Part shown: piece after piece, positions 31,995 to 41,766 of the stretch
How the letters are laid out: each line of letters opens with the position of its first letter
Position numbering within the stretch: position 1 is the first letter of the stretch
NCBI GenBank assembly: GCA_033549365.1
Contig: JAWSUF010000001.1
Coordinates: 434,001 to 498,000, forward strand
Direction of reading: 5' to 3'
Origin: Acidobacteriota bacterium
GTDB lineage: Bacteria; Acidobacteriota; Aminicenantia; Aminicenantales; Saccharicenantaceae
DNA: 64,000 nt
Program-made: the position numbers and the translations under genes
Notes under the pieces: generated by a model
What the model saw: the letters and a program-made list of their open reading frames with translations, nothing else
Databases searched by the model: none
Told to the model about the DNA's origin: nothing

Positions 31995-33764
31995 ATGGAT
32001 CAAATCGTCGTCTTCCTGACCCTCGGCCTCGCCCTCCTGCTTTTTGCCTCGGGAAAAACCCGGCATGACGTTACGGCTCTGATCGCCCTGTTCATTTTGA
32101 TCCTTGCCGGCATCATTCCCAAAGGTCAGGCCTTCATGGGCTTCGCCCATCCGGCCGTCGTGACCGTCGCAGCCGTGCTTGTTATCAGCCGGGCCCTGAC
32201 CAATTCCGGCCTGATCGACGTCCTTGCATCATGGATGTTGAAGGCCGGGAAAAACCTCATCATGCAGATTTTCGTGCTCACCGTCGTCGTCGCCGTCGCC
32301 TCGGCCTTCATGAACAATGTCGGCGCTCTTGCGATCCTGATGCCCGTGGCCCTCTTTCTCGCCCGAAAAAGCGGCAATCCCCCGTCTTTCATTCTCATGC
32401 CCATCGCATTCGGTTCGCTCCTGGGAGGAATGACGACACTGATCGGAACCCCTCCCAATATCATCATCGCCACGTTCCGGGGAGAAGAAACCGGCTCCGC
32501 TTTCGGCATGTTCGATTTCAGCCCGGTCGGCGCCGGCGTCGCCGCAGCCGGCATCGTCTTCATTGCCCTTGTCGGATGGCGTTTACTTCCCAAAAGGCGT
32601 GGGGAAACGTCGCCGGAAGAGTTATTCAAAATCGAGGACTATATCACCGAGGTGCGGGTCACCAAAGATTCCAAACTCAAAGGGCAGGCGGTCAAAGAGA
32701 TCCAGAAACTGACGGACGCCGACATCAAGATTCTCGGGCTGATCCGGCAGCGGAGGAGGGTCCATGCCCCTGATCCGGAAGAAATCCTGAAAACGCACGA
32801 CATCCTGATACTCGAAACCGACTCCGAGGACCTGAAAACTTTCGTGAATAAAAGCGGGGTGAAACTTGTCGGCGGAAAGCAATTCCGCAAGGATGCCGTC
32901 GGCTCAAAGGATATCGCCGTCGCCGAATCGGTCATCCGGCCCAATTCGCCGCTTGTCGGATATAGTGCGGCCGGATTGTCCATGCGCTCCCGTTACGGAT
33001 TGAATCTCCTGGCCATCGCCCGCCAGGAAAAAAAAATGCGGCAACGCATCGACAACGTCATATTCAAAGCGGGAGACGTTCTCCTTCTGCAGGGAAGAAC
33101 CGCGAACCTGAATGATGCCATCACGGCGATGGGCTGCCTGCCCCTGGCCGAACGCGGTCTCAAAATCGGGCAACCACGCAAGATCCTTCTTGGTCTCGGG
33201 ATTTTCGGATCGGCCATTGCTTCCGTCGTGGCAAGCGTGTTTCCGGTCTCGATCGCCTTCCCTCTCGCAGCCGTGTGTTTCATGATTTCCGGCGTCCTGC
33301 CGCTCCGGGACGTCTACACGAGCATCGACTGGCCGGTCATCGTCCTCCTCGGAGCCATGATTCCGGTGGGAGAGGCTCTGGAGACGACCGGAGGCGCCCG
33401 GCTCCTCGCCGATCAGGTCCTGGCGGCCGGAAGCCGTTTTCCCGTATGGGCCGTGCTGGCCTTCGTGCTCATCGCCACGATGTTTCTCTCCGATGTGATC
33501 AACAATGCGGCCACGGTTGTCCTCATGGCTCCGATCAGCATCAGTATCGCCCGGAGTCTCGATGTCTCCATCGACCCTTTTCTTATGGCGGTCGCCGTGG
33601 GCGGGTCCTGTGCCTTTCTGACACCGATCGGACACCAGTCGAATACCCTCGTGATGGGGCCCGGCGGATACAAATTCAGCGATTACTGGAGGATGGGATT
33701 GCCGCTCGAAATTCTCATTGTGCTCATCGGCGTCCCCTTGATTCTCCATTTCTGGCCGCTGTAA
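31995..33764 (+). CDS. SLC13/DASS-type membrane transporter with two TrkA-C domains
   Basis: This 589-residue protein has about ten hydrophobic segments in two halves. Between them, about residues 205-375, lie two TrkA-C/RCK_C-like cytoplasmic domains (VTKDSKLKGQAVKEI and VIRPNSPLVGYSAAGLSM). The family signatures AFMNNVGALAILMPVAL, TTLIGTPPNIII and the C-terminal DVINNAATVVLMAP and LTPIGHQSNTLVMGPGGY are clear. Relatives carry dicarboxylates, sulfate or other anions with sodium; the substrate cannot be read from sequence. It starts 12 nt after tRNA-His and may be co-transcribed with it. Confidence 0.9.
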   Translation: MDQIVVFLTLGLALLLFASGKTRHDVTALIALFILILAGIIPKGQAFMGFAHPAVVTVAAVLVISRALTNSGLIDVLASWMLKAGKNLIMQIFVLTVVVAVASAFMNNVGALAILMPVALFLARKSGNPPSFILMPIAFGSLLGGMTTLIGTPPNIIIATFRGEETGSAFGMFDFSPVGAGVAAAGIVFIALVGWRLLPKRRGETSPEELFKIEDYITEVRVTKDSKLKGQAVKEIQKLTDADIKILGLIRQRRRVHAPDPEEILKTHDILILETDSEDLKTFVNKSGVKLVGGKQFRKDAVGSKDIAVAESVIRPNSPLVGYSAAGLSMRSRYGLNLLAIARQEKKMRQRIDNVIFKAGDVLLLQGRTANLNDAITAMGCLPLAERGLKIGQPRKILLGLGIFGSAIASVVASVFPVSIAFPLAAVCFMISGVLPLRDVYTSIDWPVIVLLGAMIPVGEALETTGGARLLADQVLAAGSRFPVWAVLAFVLIATMFLSDVINNAATVVLMAPISISIARSLDVSIDPFLMAVAVGGSCAFLTPIGHQSNTLVMGPGGYKFSDYWRMGLPLEILIVLIGVPLILHFWPL

Positions 33765-33771
33765 CCGGCCG

Positions 33772-33852
33772 GAAACCGACTACCTGTCCTTTTACAAGTT
33801 TGAGGAAGGCTGGAAGATCGTCGGCAAGATTTTCCACCGGCATATCGACTGA
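33772..33852 (+). pseudogene. C-terminal fragment of an NTF2-like/lumazine-binding-type protein
   Basis: The frame reads TDYLSFYKFEEGWKIVGKIF and ends HRHID and a stop. This resembles the last strand and tail of small SnoaL/NTF2-like (DUF4440 or Lumazine_bd_2 type) proteins. No start codon or N-terminal part is present, since the transporter gene ends a few bases upstream. It is a remnant left by deletion. Confidence 0.5.
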
Positions 33853-33928
33853 TCGCCGCCACCCGACATATCCAATCCTTCGTCCGCAGTGAAGGGTTCG
33901 GTTACGGCGGCCGATTTTTCGCGACGGT

Positions 33929-35254
33929 TCAAGCCAGAATATATCTCAGAATGAACAGCGCCGAAAACAGGTGGATGATCCAGTGAACCTGCCGCCCCTT
34001 TCCCGCTGCAAGCTTCAAAAGTGAATAGGAGATGAATCCGAAGGCGATGCCCTCCGTGATGCTGACCGTGAGCGGCATGATCACGATCGCCAGAAAGGCC
34101 GGAATGGCCTCTGTCAGGTCCTCCCAGTCGATGCGGGTCACGCATCGCATCATCATGCAGCCGACAAGGATGAGCGGCGGCGCGATGACCGGATGGAGAG
34201 TCGACCCGTTCCAGATGTAGGAACCGCTGATCATCTCGGCCAGAGGGCTGAAGAAAAGCGCAACCAGGAAAAACAATGCCGTAAAGACATTGGCCAATCC
34301 TGTTCTCGCCCCCTGGGCGACGCCCGTGACGCTTTCGATATAGGACGTGATCGTGGAGGTGCCCAGCATGACGCCGGAGACCGTCCCCACGGCGTCGGCC
34401 GTCATGATGGTGTTCGCCCGGGGCATCTTCCCGTTTTTCAGAAATCCGCCCGAACCGCCGACACCGATCAGCGTGCCCATCGTATCGAAGACGTCGAGGA
34501 AAAAGAAGACGAAAATCACGGCAAATAGTCCCGATTGAAAAGCTCCGGCGATATCCAGCTTGAGGAACGTCGGCGCAAGACTCGGCACCGGTGCGACAAG
34601 GCCGTGATACTTGACGATGCCAAGAGGCACACCGGCCAGGGCCGTGGCGAGAATGCCCAGCAGGATGGCCCCCGGTATCCGAAGCACCATGAGCACCGAC
34701 GTGAACGCAAGTCCGAAGAGAACCAGCAGAACGGGGCGGCTGGTGAGATCGCCGAGCCCGACCAGCACGCCTTCCGCATCGACGACGACGCCTCCGTACT
34801 GAAGGCCGACAAGGGCGATCAAAAGGCCGATCCCGACGGCGATTCCGTATTTGAGGGCTCCGGGCACGGCGTCGACGGCGCGGCCCCATACCCCGAAGAG
34901 GGCCAGGACAAGAAAAAGGACTCCGGAGAGGAAATTCGCGCCCAGGGCCACCTGCCAGGTGTAACCCATCGACCCGCAGACGATCACGGCAAAAAAAATG
35001 TTGTGGCCCATGGCCGGGGCTTGGGCGATGGGGTATTTGGCCAGAAGACCGACCAGAAGCGTGGCCAGAGCGCTCGAAAGACAGGTCGCCGTCATGACCG
35101 CCCCCTTGTCCATTCCGGCCAGTGACAGGATGGCCGGCTGGACGAAGATGATGTAGGACATGGTCATGAAGGTGGTTGTCCCGCCGATGAATTCGGTCCG
35201 CAGCGACGTTCCGTTGGCTTTCAGTTGGAAGGTTTTTTCGAGCCAGATTTTCAT
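33929..35254 (-). CDS. NCS2-family purine permease (AzgA type)
   Basis: This 441-residue protein has at least twelve hydrophobic segments. The N-terminal TEFIGGTTTFMTMSYIIFVQP, PAMGHNIFFA, the DVFDTMGTLIGV motif and GTSTITSYIES mark the AzgA/PbuG-type guanine-hypoxanthine branch of NCS2 proton symporters in the inner membrane. A GGAGGAG site precedes ATG 35254 and a promoter lies at 35275-35304. No purine riboswitch is present, the predicted 5' leader being only about 14 nt. Specificity is inferred. Confidence 0.9.
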   Translation of the reverse strand: MKIWLEKTFQLKANGTSLRTEFIGGTTTFMTMSYIIFVQPAILSLAGMDKGAVMTATCLSSALATLLVGLLAKYPIAQAPAMGHNIFFAVIVCGSMGYTWQVALGANFLSGVLFLVLALFGVWGRAVDAVPGALKYGIAVGIGLLIALVGLQYGGVVVDAEGVLVGLGDLTSRPVLLVLFGLAFTSVLMVLRIPGAILLGILATALAGVPLGIVKYHGLVAPVPSLAPTFLKLDIAGAFQSGLFAVIFVFFFLDVFDTMGTLIGVGGSGGFLKNGKMPRANTIMTADAVGTVSGVMLGTSTITSYIESVTGVAQGARTGLANVFTALFFLVALFFSPLAEMISGSYIWNGSTLHPVIAPPLILVGCMMMRCVTRIDWEDLTEAIPAFLAIVIMPLTVSITEGIAFGFISYSLLKLAAGKGRQVHWIIHLFSALFILRYILA

Positions 35255-35274
35255 TGTCTCCTCCCCTCCGGGCC

Positions 35275-35304
35275 ATTAAAAGACAAACGTTGTCCGCCTG
35301 TCAA
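35275..35304 (-). promoter_or_regulatory. Promoter of the NCS2 permease gene
   Basis: Minus strand TTGACA (35299-35304), an 18-nt spacer and TTTAAT (35275-35280). It is divergent from the thiE promoter. Confidence 0.6.
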
Positions 35305-35316
35305 CCGGAATCGGGA

Positions 35317-35345
35317 TTGCCCGTGAAGGGTGAGGTTGTTATAAT
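35317..35345 (+). promoter_or_regulatory. Promoter of thiE
   Basis: TTGCCC (35317-35322), a 17-nt spacer and consensus TATAAT (35340-35345), about 14 nt before ATG 35360. Confidence 0.65.
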
Positions 35346-35359
35346 CGGCGGGAGCTGCC

Positions 35360-35995
35360 ATGAAAAGGATCGATTGGACATTCTATCTTGTCGCCGACAC
35401 GGCTTTCCGGCGCGGCCGGGATTTTCTCCAAGCCATCGAGGACGCCGTTGAAGGCGGCGTGACCGCGATCCAGATCCGGGGAAAAAACATCGAGGGCGGA
35501 GATCTGTTCACCCTGGCATCGACGGCCGCATCCCTGCTGGAACCGCACGGCATCCCCCTCATTATCAACGACCGCGCAGATGTGGCCCGAGCCTGCAGCG
35601 CTGCGGGCGTCCATCTCGGACGCGATGACCTCCCCATTGAAGCGGCCCGCAAAATCCTGGGACCGGACGCCGTGATCGGCCTGTCCGTCAATACGATTGA
35701 TGAGGCTCGGGAGGCCGAAAGGCTCGGCGCGGACTATGTCGGCCTCGGTCCCGTCTTCGCCACAACGACCAAGGACACCCCTCTTCCCGTTCTCGGACCC
35801 GAGGGTGTGGCCCGCGTCAAGGCCGCGGTCGGCATCCCCGTCATCGCCATCGGCGGATTGAATGCCGCGAACGTCGCCGCAATCATGCAGGCCGGCGCCG
35901 ACGGCGCAGCCGTCATTTCAGCCGTCTGGGGAGCCCCCGATGTCCGCACCGCGGCGCAGGAGTTTCTGGCCGCCATACGGACATCCCAGCCGTAA
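35360..35995 (+). CDS. thiE: Thiamine-phosphate synthase
   Basis: This 211-residue TIM barrel joins hydroxymethylpyrimidine pyrophosphate and thiazole phosphate. It has the early QIRGKN motif, LIINDRADVARA, GVHLGRDDLP, IGLSVNT, ADYVGLGPVFATTTKD and IAIGGLNAANV. The short 5' leader has no room for a TPP riboswitch. Other thiamine genes are not in the window. It converges on tsaE with one base between the stops. Confidence 0.95.
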   Translation: MKRIDWTFYLVADTAFRRGRDFLQAIEDAVEGGVTAIQIRGKNIEGGDLFTLASTAASLLEPHGIPLIINDRADVARACSAAGVHLGRDDLPIEAARKILGPDAVIGLSVNTIDEAREAERLGADYVGLGPVFATTTKDTPLPVLGPEGVARVKAAVGIPVIAIGGLNAANVAAIMQAGADGAAVISAVWGAPDVRTAAQEFLAAIRTSQP

Positions 35996-35996
35996 G

Positions 35997-36413
35997 TCAG
36001 GCTATGGAGATGCGCCGGGTGTCGTTCTCCTCCACTTCGATCGTGACCCGGATTCCTTCGATCGGGAAAGACAGTTTTTCCGCCCACTCAATGACGACGA
36101 CGGCCCTTCCGATAAAATCCTCCCAGCCGAGGTCGGCGATTTCCTCCGCCGCTTCCAGCCGGTAGAGGTCGATGTGATAGAGGGGATAACGGCCCTGATG
36201 GATATTGGTGAGCGTGTAGGTCGGACTGCAGACTCCCGATTCCTCATCGATCTCGAGACCTGCAGCGATGCCCTTGGCGAAAACCGTCTTGCCGGCTCCG
36301 AGATCCCCGACAAGAAGAACGGTCTCTGCACCCTGGAAACCCCGGGCCAGATCCCGGCCCAGTTGGAACGTCTCCTCTTCCGAACGGGTGGTGAAGATTC
36401 CGGAAGGAATCAA
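35997..36413 (-). CDS. tsaE: tRNA threonylcarbamoyladenosine biosynthesis ATPase TsaE
   Basis: This 138-residue protein has Walker A LVGDLGAGKTVFAKG, the SPTYTLTNIHQG motif, YHIDLYRLE and VVVIEWAEKL. These are the complete set for the small ATPase that drives t6A37 formation with TsaB and TsaD. It overlaps the upstream nnr gene by 4 nt, an arrangement common in many bacteria. Confidence 0.95.
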   Translation of the reverse strand: MIPSGIFTTRSEEETFQLGRDLARGFQGAETVLLVGDLGAGKTVFAKGIAAGLEIDEESGVCSPTYTLTNIHQGRYPLYHIDLYRLEAAEEIADLGWEDFIGRAVVVIEWAEKLSFPIEGIRVTIEVEENDTRRISIA

Positions 36414-37963
36414 TCGCCCTCCAGTTCTCTTAGAGTCCGGGGCAGAAACCGGATGATGTCGCCCGCCGTCAGAGCCCTCTGGGATACGGACTCCGCAGCC
36501 AGGTCGCCGCTCATGCCGTGAGCGAAGACGGCGGCCGTAACGGCGGGTGTGAGGGCGGCTTTCGGCATCAAAAAGGCGGCGATCATCGCGGCCAGGACAT
36601 CCCCCGTTCCGCCCGTGGCCATACCCGGGTTCCCCGACGGATTGACGAATATCCGGCCTTCGGGGTCGGCGACAAGCGTCCGGTATCCCTTGAGGACAAG
36701 GTGAAGACCATGTGTCCGCGAGAAGCCGGGAGCGAGCTCCAGGCGGCGGGATAGAACGTCGGGAATCGAAAGGCCGGTCAGCCGGGAGAACTCCCCCGGA
36801 TGCGGCGTCAGAACGCAGGGCGCCTTCAGAACATCGAGGACTTCTCTGTGCGAGGCGATGATATTCAGCCCGTCGGCATCGACAACGATCGGGATCTTGA
36901 TCTCGGGGAGAAGATACCTGACAAATTCCACAGTCGACGGGTCGGTCGAAAGCCCGGGTCCGAGAAGAAGCGCGTTCTTCCCCTTAAGAAGATTGCGGAC
37001 GACAGGCAGGGCCTCCCGGGCGATCGTGCCCTTGGGCGTTTCCGGAAGAGCCTCCGTCATGAGTTCGCTCGAGGCTCGGGCAACGATCGGCAGACAACTC
37101 TCAGGCACAGCCACGGTCACAAGACCGGCGCCCGACTTCAGAGCGGCCTTGCCGGCCAGGACGGCGGCGCCGGTTTTTCCGCGCGAGCCGGCCACAATCA
37201 AAAGGTGGCCGTAGGTGCCCTTGTGGGTGTCCGGCTTCCGCCTGTCAAAAAAGGGCAGGAGGCCTTCGATTTCGACAAGTCCCAGCCGGTGCGCCGGGTC
37301 GTCCAGAAGCGCCGGAGGCATGCCGATATCCACGATGCGGAGCTTCCCGACACAATCTTCTGCGGGTGGAAAGACGTGGGCGATCTTGGGGGCGGCCAGG
37401 CAAACCGTGAGGTCGGCCTCGACACATGGACCGATGATTTCGAAGGTGTCCGAGGATAGCCCGGAAGGGATATCGACGGCGACGACAGGGGCCGGAGAAC
37501 GATTGATGGCAGCGACGGCCTCGGCGTAGAAGCCTTCAAGAGGCTTTGTGAGCCCGGTCCCGAAAAGAGCGTCCACAATGAGCGGCGCTTCCTGAAGGCG
37601 CCTTGCCGCCCGCTTGATATCGGCGACTGTTCGGATCTCTTCGATTGGAAGTCCCATGCGCACGGAAACGGCCAAATTCACGGCCGCATCTCCCCGAATT
37701 TCGTCTTTTCCGGCAAAGAGCAGGATCCGGGGCCGCCAACCCTCGATGGCCAATTGGCGGGCGATGACAAAGCCGTCGCCGCCGTTGTTGCCCTTTCCCG
37801 CGGCAATCAGGACCTCGCCGCCGTCGCATTCGGGATAGGCGTCGGCGATGGCGGCTGCGGTCCGGATTCCGGCGTTTTCCATGAGGACAACCCCGGGGAT
37901 GCCGATCTCTTCGATGGCCTTTCGATCGACCTCCCGCATTTCGGCGGACGTCAGGATTTTCAT
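36410..37963 (-). CDS. nnr: Bifunctional NAD(P)H-hydrate epimerase / ADP-dependent dehydratase
   Basis: This 517-residue repair enzyme has an N-terminal YjeF/NnrE epimerase domain (about 1-215: GVVLMENAG, GKGNNGGDGFVIAR, DALFGTG). A C-terminal ribokinase-like NnrD dehydratase follows (HKGTYGHLLIVAGS, DADGLNII, LTPHPGEFSRL, NPGMATGGTGDVLA). It restores hydrated NAD(P)H. ATG 37963 with GAGGTG upstream is preferred over an in-frame GTG at 37990. Confidence 0.94.
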   Translation of the reverse strand: MKILTSAEMREVDRKAIEEIGIPGVVLMENAGIRTAAAIADAYPECDGGEVLIAAGKGNNGGDGFVIARQLAIEGWRPRILLFAGKDEIRGDAAVNLAVSVRMGLPIEEIRTVADIKRAARRLQEAPLIVDALFGTGLTKPLEGFYAEAVAAINRSPAPVVAVDIPSGLSSDTFEIIGPCVEADLTVCLAAPKIAHVFPPAEDCVGKLRIVDIGMPPALLDDPAHRLGLVEIEGLLPFFDRRKPDTHKGTYGHLLIVAGSRGKTGAAVLAGKAALKSGAGLVTVAVPESCLPIVARASSELMTEALPETPKGTIAREALPVVRNLLKGKNALLLGPGLSTDPSTVEFVRYLLPEIKIPIVVDADGLNIIASHREVLDVLKAPCVLTPHPGEFSRLTGLSIPDVLSRRLELAPGFSRTHGLHLVLKGYRTLVADPEGRIFVNPSGNPGMATGGTGDVLAAMIAAFLMPKAALTPAVTAAVFAHGMSGDLAAESVSQRALTAGDIIRFLPRTLRELEGD

Positions 37964-37987
37964 GGATTCACCTCGCCCGAATTCTAG

Positions 37988-39076
<1,089 letters not shown>

Positions 39077-39083
39077 ACCGGCC

Positions 39084-40274
39084 GTGAAATCCCTGGAGAA
39101 CCTGGACGTCAAGGGGCGGCGCGTTTTTCTCCGCGTGGATTTCAATGTCCCTCTGGATGACAACGGCGTCGTCCGGGACGACACCCGGATTCGGGCGTCA
39201 TTGCCGACGATCACGTTCCTCCTGGACAAGGGCGCCAAGCTCGTCGTCGCCTCCCATTTGGGACGGCCCAAGGGAATCGTCAATCCGAAGATGAGTCTCA
39301 AACCAGCCTCGGCGCGACTGGCCGAACTCATCCCCAACAAGGTTGTTCAAGCCGCCGACGTCATCGGCGAGGATGCCGCCCGCGGGAAAAAGAACCTCGG
39401 CGACGGAGAAGTCCTGGTCCTCGAAAATCTGAGATTCCACAAGGAAGAGACGGCCGACGATCCGGATTTCGCCCGTCGTCTGGCCGAGGATATCGACATT
39501 TACGTCAATGACGCATTCGGCGCCTGCCACCGCGCTCACGCTTCGGTCAAAGCTTTGGCGGAATTCGTTTCGGACAAGGCGGCCGGATTCCTGCTTCACA
39601 AGGAGGTTGAATATCTCCGTAAAGTCGCCTTATCTCCCGAGAAACCTTATGTCGCCGTCCTGGGCGGCGCCAAGGTCTCGGATAAAATTCCGGTTCTCGA
39701 AAAAATCGTCACCCGGGCCGACCGCATCCTCGTCGGCGGGGCCATGGCCTACACCTTCTTCAAGGCTCTGGGACGGGACGTCGGACGCTCTCTAGCCGAG
39801 GACGCACAGAAAGACATCGCCTTGGATATCCTGCGCAAAGCCGAAAACCACCGTGCCGACTTCCGCCTCCCTGAAGACCACGTCCTTTCGACCTCCATCG
39901 ACGGCAGCGGAGAAACCCGGATCGCGGAAGGCTTCCCCTTCCCGGGCGATATGATGGGCGTCGACATCGGACCCCGAACATCAGCCGCCTATGCCGAGGC
40001 TCTGGCCGGAGCCAAAACCATCTTCTGGAACGGGCCCATGGGTGTTTTCGAAACGGAAGCATTTTCCCGCGGCACAACAGCCGTGGCCGAAGCTGTGGCC
40101 GCATCCCCGGCCCTCTCCATCGTCGGCGGCGGAGATTCCGTGGCCGCCGTTCACAAGGCCGGGGTCGCCGGCCGCATTTCCCACATCTCCACCGGCGGAG
40201 GAGCCTCGCTCGAATTTCTGGCCTACGAGACCCTCCCGGGCATCGAGGCCCTGGAAAAGGAGGACCGCCCATGA
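39084..40274 (+). CDS. pgk: Phosphoglycerate kinase
   Basis: This 396-residue protein starts at GTG 39084, 7 nt after gap. It shows RVFLRVDFNVPLDDNG, VVASHLGRPKG, LENLRFHKEE, YVNDAFGACHRAHAS, VAVLGGAKVSDKI, WNGPMGVFE and the nucleotide-binding IVGGGDSVAA. It transfers phosphate from 1,3-bisphosphoglycerate to ADP. It overlaps tpiA by 4 nt. The long upstream extension of the frame lies inside gap and is not coding. Confidence 0.97.
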   Translation: MKSLENLDVKGRRVFLRVDFNVPLDDNGVVRDDTRIRASLPTITFLLDKGAKLVVASHLGRPKGIVNPKMSLKPASARLAELIPNKVVQAADVIGEDAARGKKNLGDGEVLVLENLRFHKEETADDPDFARRLAEDIDIYVNDAFGACHRAHASVKALAEFVSDKAAGFLLHKEVEYLRKVALSPEKPYVAVLGGAKVSDKIPVLEKIVTRADRILVGGAMAYTFFKALGRDVGRSLAEDAQKDIALDILRKAENHRADFRLPEDHVLSTSIDGSGETRIAEGFPFPGDMMGVDIGPRTSAAYAEALAGAKTIFWNGPMGVFETEAFSRGTTAVAEAVAASPALSIVGGGDSVAAVHKAGVAGRISHISTGGGASLEFLAYETLPGIEALEKEDRP

Positions 40275-41050
40275 AAAGGAAACCCTTTATTGCCGGAAAC
40301 TGGAAGATGAACAACCTGGTCAGCGGCGCCCGCCGCCTGGCCTCCCAGATCGCCCAGATGAGCGGCGATGTCGAGGAGGCGGCGCTGGCGGTCTTCCCGC
40401 CCTTTACCGCGTTGGACCAGGTCAAAAAAGCCGTCGCCGACACCCGGGTCATGGTCGGCGCCCAGGATATCTTCTGGGAGGACGCCGGGGCCTTCACCGG
40501 CGAGATTTCCGCGGCCATGGTTCGCGACCTGGGATGCAGCCATGTCATCATCGGCCATTCCGAGAGGCGTCAATATGCCCGAGAAACAGATGCCGACGTC
40601 AATAGAAAGATCCGGGCCGCTCTCCGCCACGGTCTGTCCCCCATTGTCTGTGTCGGAGAATCCCTCAAGGAGTGGGAGCGGGGCGAATCTCTTTCCCGTG
40701 TGGAATCGCAGTTGGAGGCCGGTCTTCATGAAATCGACGCCGCGGACATGGTTTCAGTGATTATCGCCTACGAACCGATTTGGGCCATCGGGACCGGCCT
40801 GACGGCCGAACCGGATCAGGCGGAAAAAGTCCATGCCCGGATACGGGAGTGGATCGAAGAAAAATATGGCGCCGCGGCGGCCGATTGTGCTATAATTCTC
40901 TACGGCGGTTCTGTGAAACCGTCCAACGCAGCGTCGTTGTTTATGGAGTCGAATATCGACGGATTTTTGGTCGGAGGGGCTTCCCTGGAGGCGGAATCCT
41001 TCATCGGGATCGCATCGGAAGCCATCCGAACCGGTAAGGACAAAAAGTGA
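40271..41050 (+). CDS. tpiA: Triosephosphate isomerase
   Basis: This 259-residue TIM barrel has AGNWKMN (Asn/Lys), the catalytic histidine in VIIGHSERR, the glutamate in IAYEPIWAIGTG, and the phosphate loop ILYGGSVKPSNA. It interconverts dihydroxyacetone phosphate and glyceraldehyde 3-phosphate. It overlaps pgk and secG by 4 nt each. Confidence 0.97.
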   Translation: MKRKPFIAGNWKMNNLVSGARRLASQIAQMSGDVEEAALAVFPPFTALDQVKKAVADTRVMVGAQDIFWEDAGAFTGEISAAMVRDLGCSHVIIGHSERRQYARETDADVNRKIRAALRHGLSPIVCVGESLKEWERGESLSRVESQLEAGLHEIDAADMVSVIIAYEPIWAIGTGLTAEPDQAEKVHARIREWIEEKYGAAAADCAIILYGGSVKPSNAASLFMESNIDGFLVGGASLEAESFIGIASEAIRTGKDKK

Positions 41051-41439
41051 GCACCATCGTCATTACCATCCATGTCATTGTTTCGCTGATCCTGATTCTC
41101 TCTGTTCTTCTTCAGTCCGGAAAATCCGCCGACTTGGCGGGCGCGTTCGGCGGAGGCGGAAGTCAGGCGGCCTTCGGACCGAGAGGCGCAGCTTCTCTCC
41201 TAAGCAGGATCACAACCGCCTGCGCCGTGCTTTTCATGATGACATCTTTGGGTTTGTGGATCATATCGGCCGCGGGAACTCGGTCCGTTATCAGCGGCGA
41301 ACCCGCCCCCAAGGAAACGCCCGCCGCCGTCGAAACCGAAAAACCGGCCGGCGAGGCGGATGAAGCGGAAAAACCGGGAACGGTCCCCCCGGAGAAAAAA
41401 GAGGATTCGGAGACGACCGGAAACGGCGATATCGAATAG
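41047..41439 (+). CDS. secG: Preprotein translocase subunit SecG
   Basis: This 130-residue protein has two membrane helices (IVITIHVIVSLILILSVLLQ and a segment around TTACAVLFMMTSLGLWII) flanking the GGGGSQAAFGPRGAASLLSR loop that defines SecG. The C-terminal 50 residues are acidic, proline/glutamate-rich and variable, as is common. It starts with GTG. The position after tpiA matches many bacterial genomes, and tRNA-Leu follows 24 nt later. Confidence 0.93.
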   Translation: MSTIVITIHVIVSLILILSVLLQSGKSADLAGAFGGGGSQAAFGPRGAASLLSRITTACAVLFMMTSLGLWIISAAGTRSVISGEPAPKETPAAVETEKPAGEADEAEKPGTVPPEKKEDSETTGNGDIE

Positions 41440-41463
41440 GGACGGCGTCCCAGGCTTGCCCAT

Positions 41464-41551
41464 GCCGAAGTGGTGGAATTGGCAGACACGCTAGCTTGAG
41501 GGGCTAGTGAGCATTTAACCGCTCGTAGGGGTTCGAGTCCCCTCTTCGGCA
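41464..41551 (+). tRNA. tRNA-Leu (anticodon GAG)
   Basis: An 88-nt class II tRNA with acceptor GCCGAAG/CTTCGGC, anticodon loop CTTGAGG and a long variable arm (TGAGCATTTAACCGCTCGT). The T arm is GGGG-TTCGAGT-CCCC. The 3' CCA is not encoded (the discriminator A is followed by TTCC), unlike tRNA-His in this window. Confidence 0.95.
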
Positions 41552-41766
41552 TTCCTTCTCACCTGTTTTTGATGACTCTGGAATCCTACCAGGCAATCCG
41601 GTAACGAAATCCTGCTTTTCGACGTATAAGAATATGGTGTTTGTAATGGATTTTTACATGTCATTGGAAATGGACATCCCTTCCTCAGGAAAAAGGATGG
41701 GAGGATATGGCACAATTCATGCATAAAAGAGAAATCGAGAAAGGGATTATTTTGGGAGGTCACGAG

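Noticed and set aside
35281-35359. TPP riboswitch before thiE
   Set aside because: The predicted 5' leader is only about 10 nt and the conserved THI-box segments are absent.
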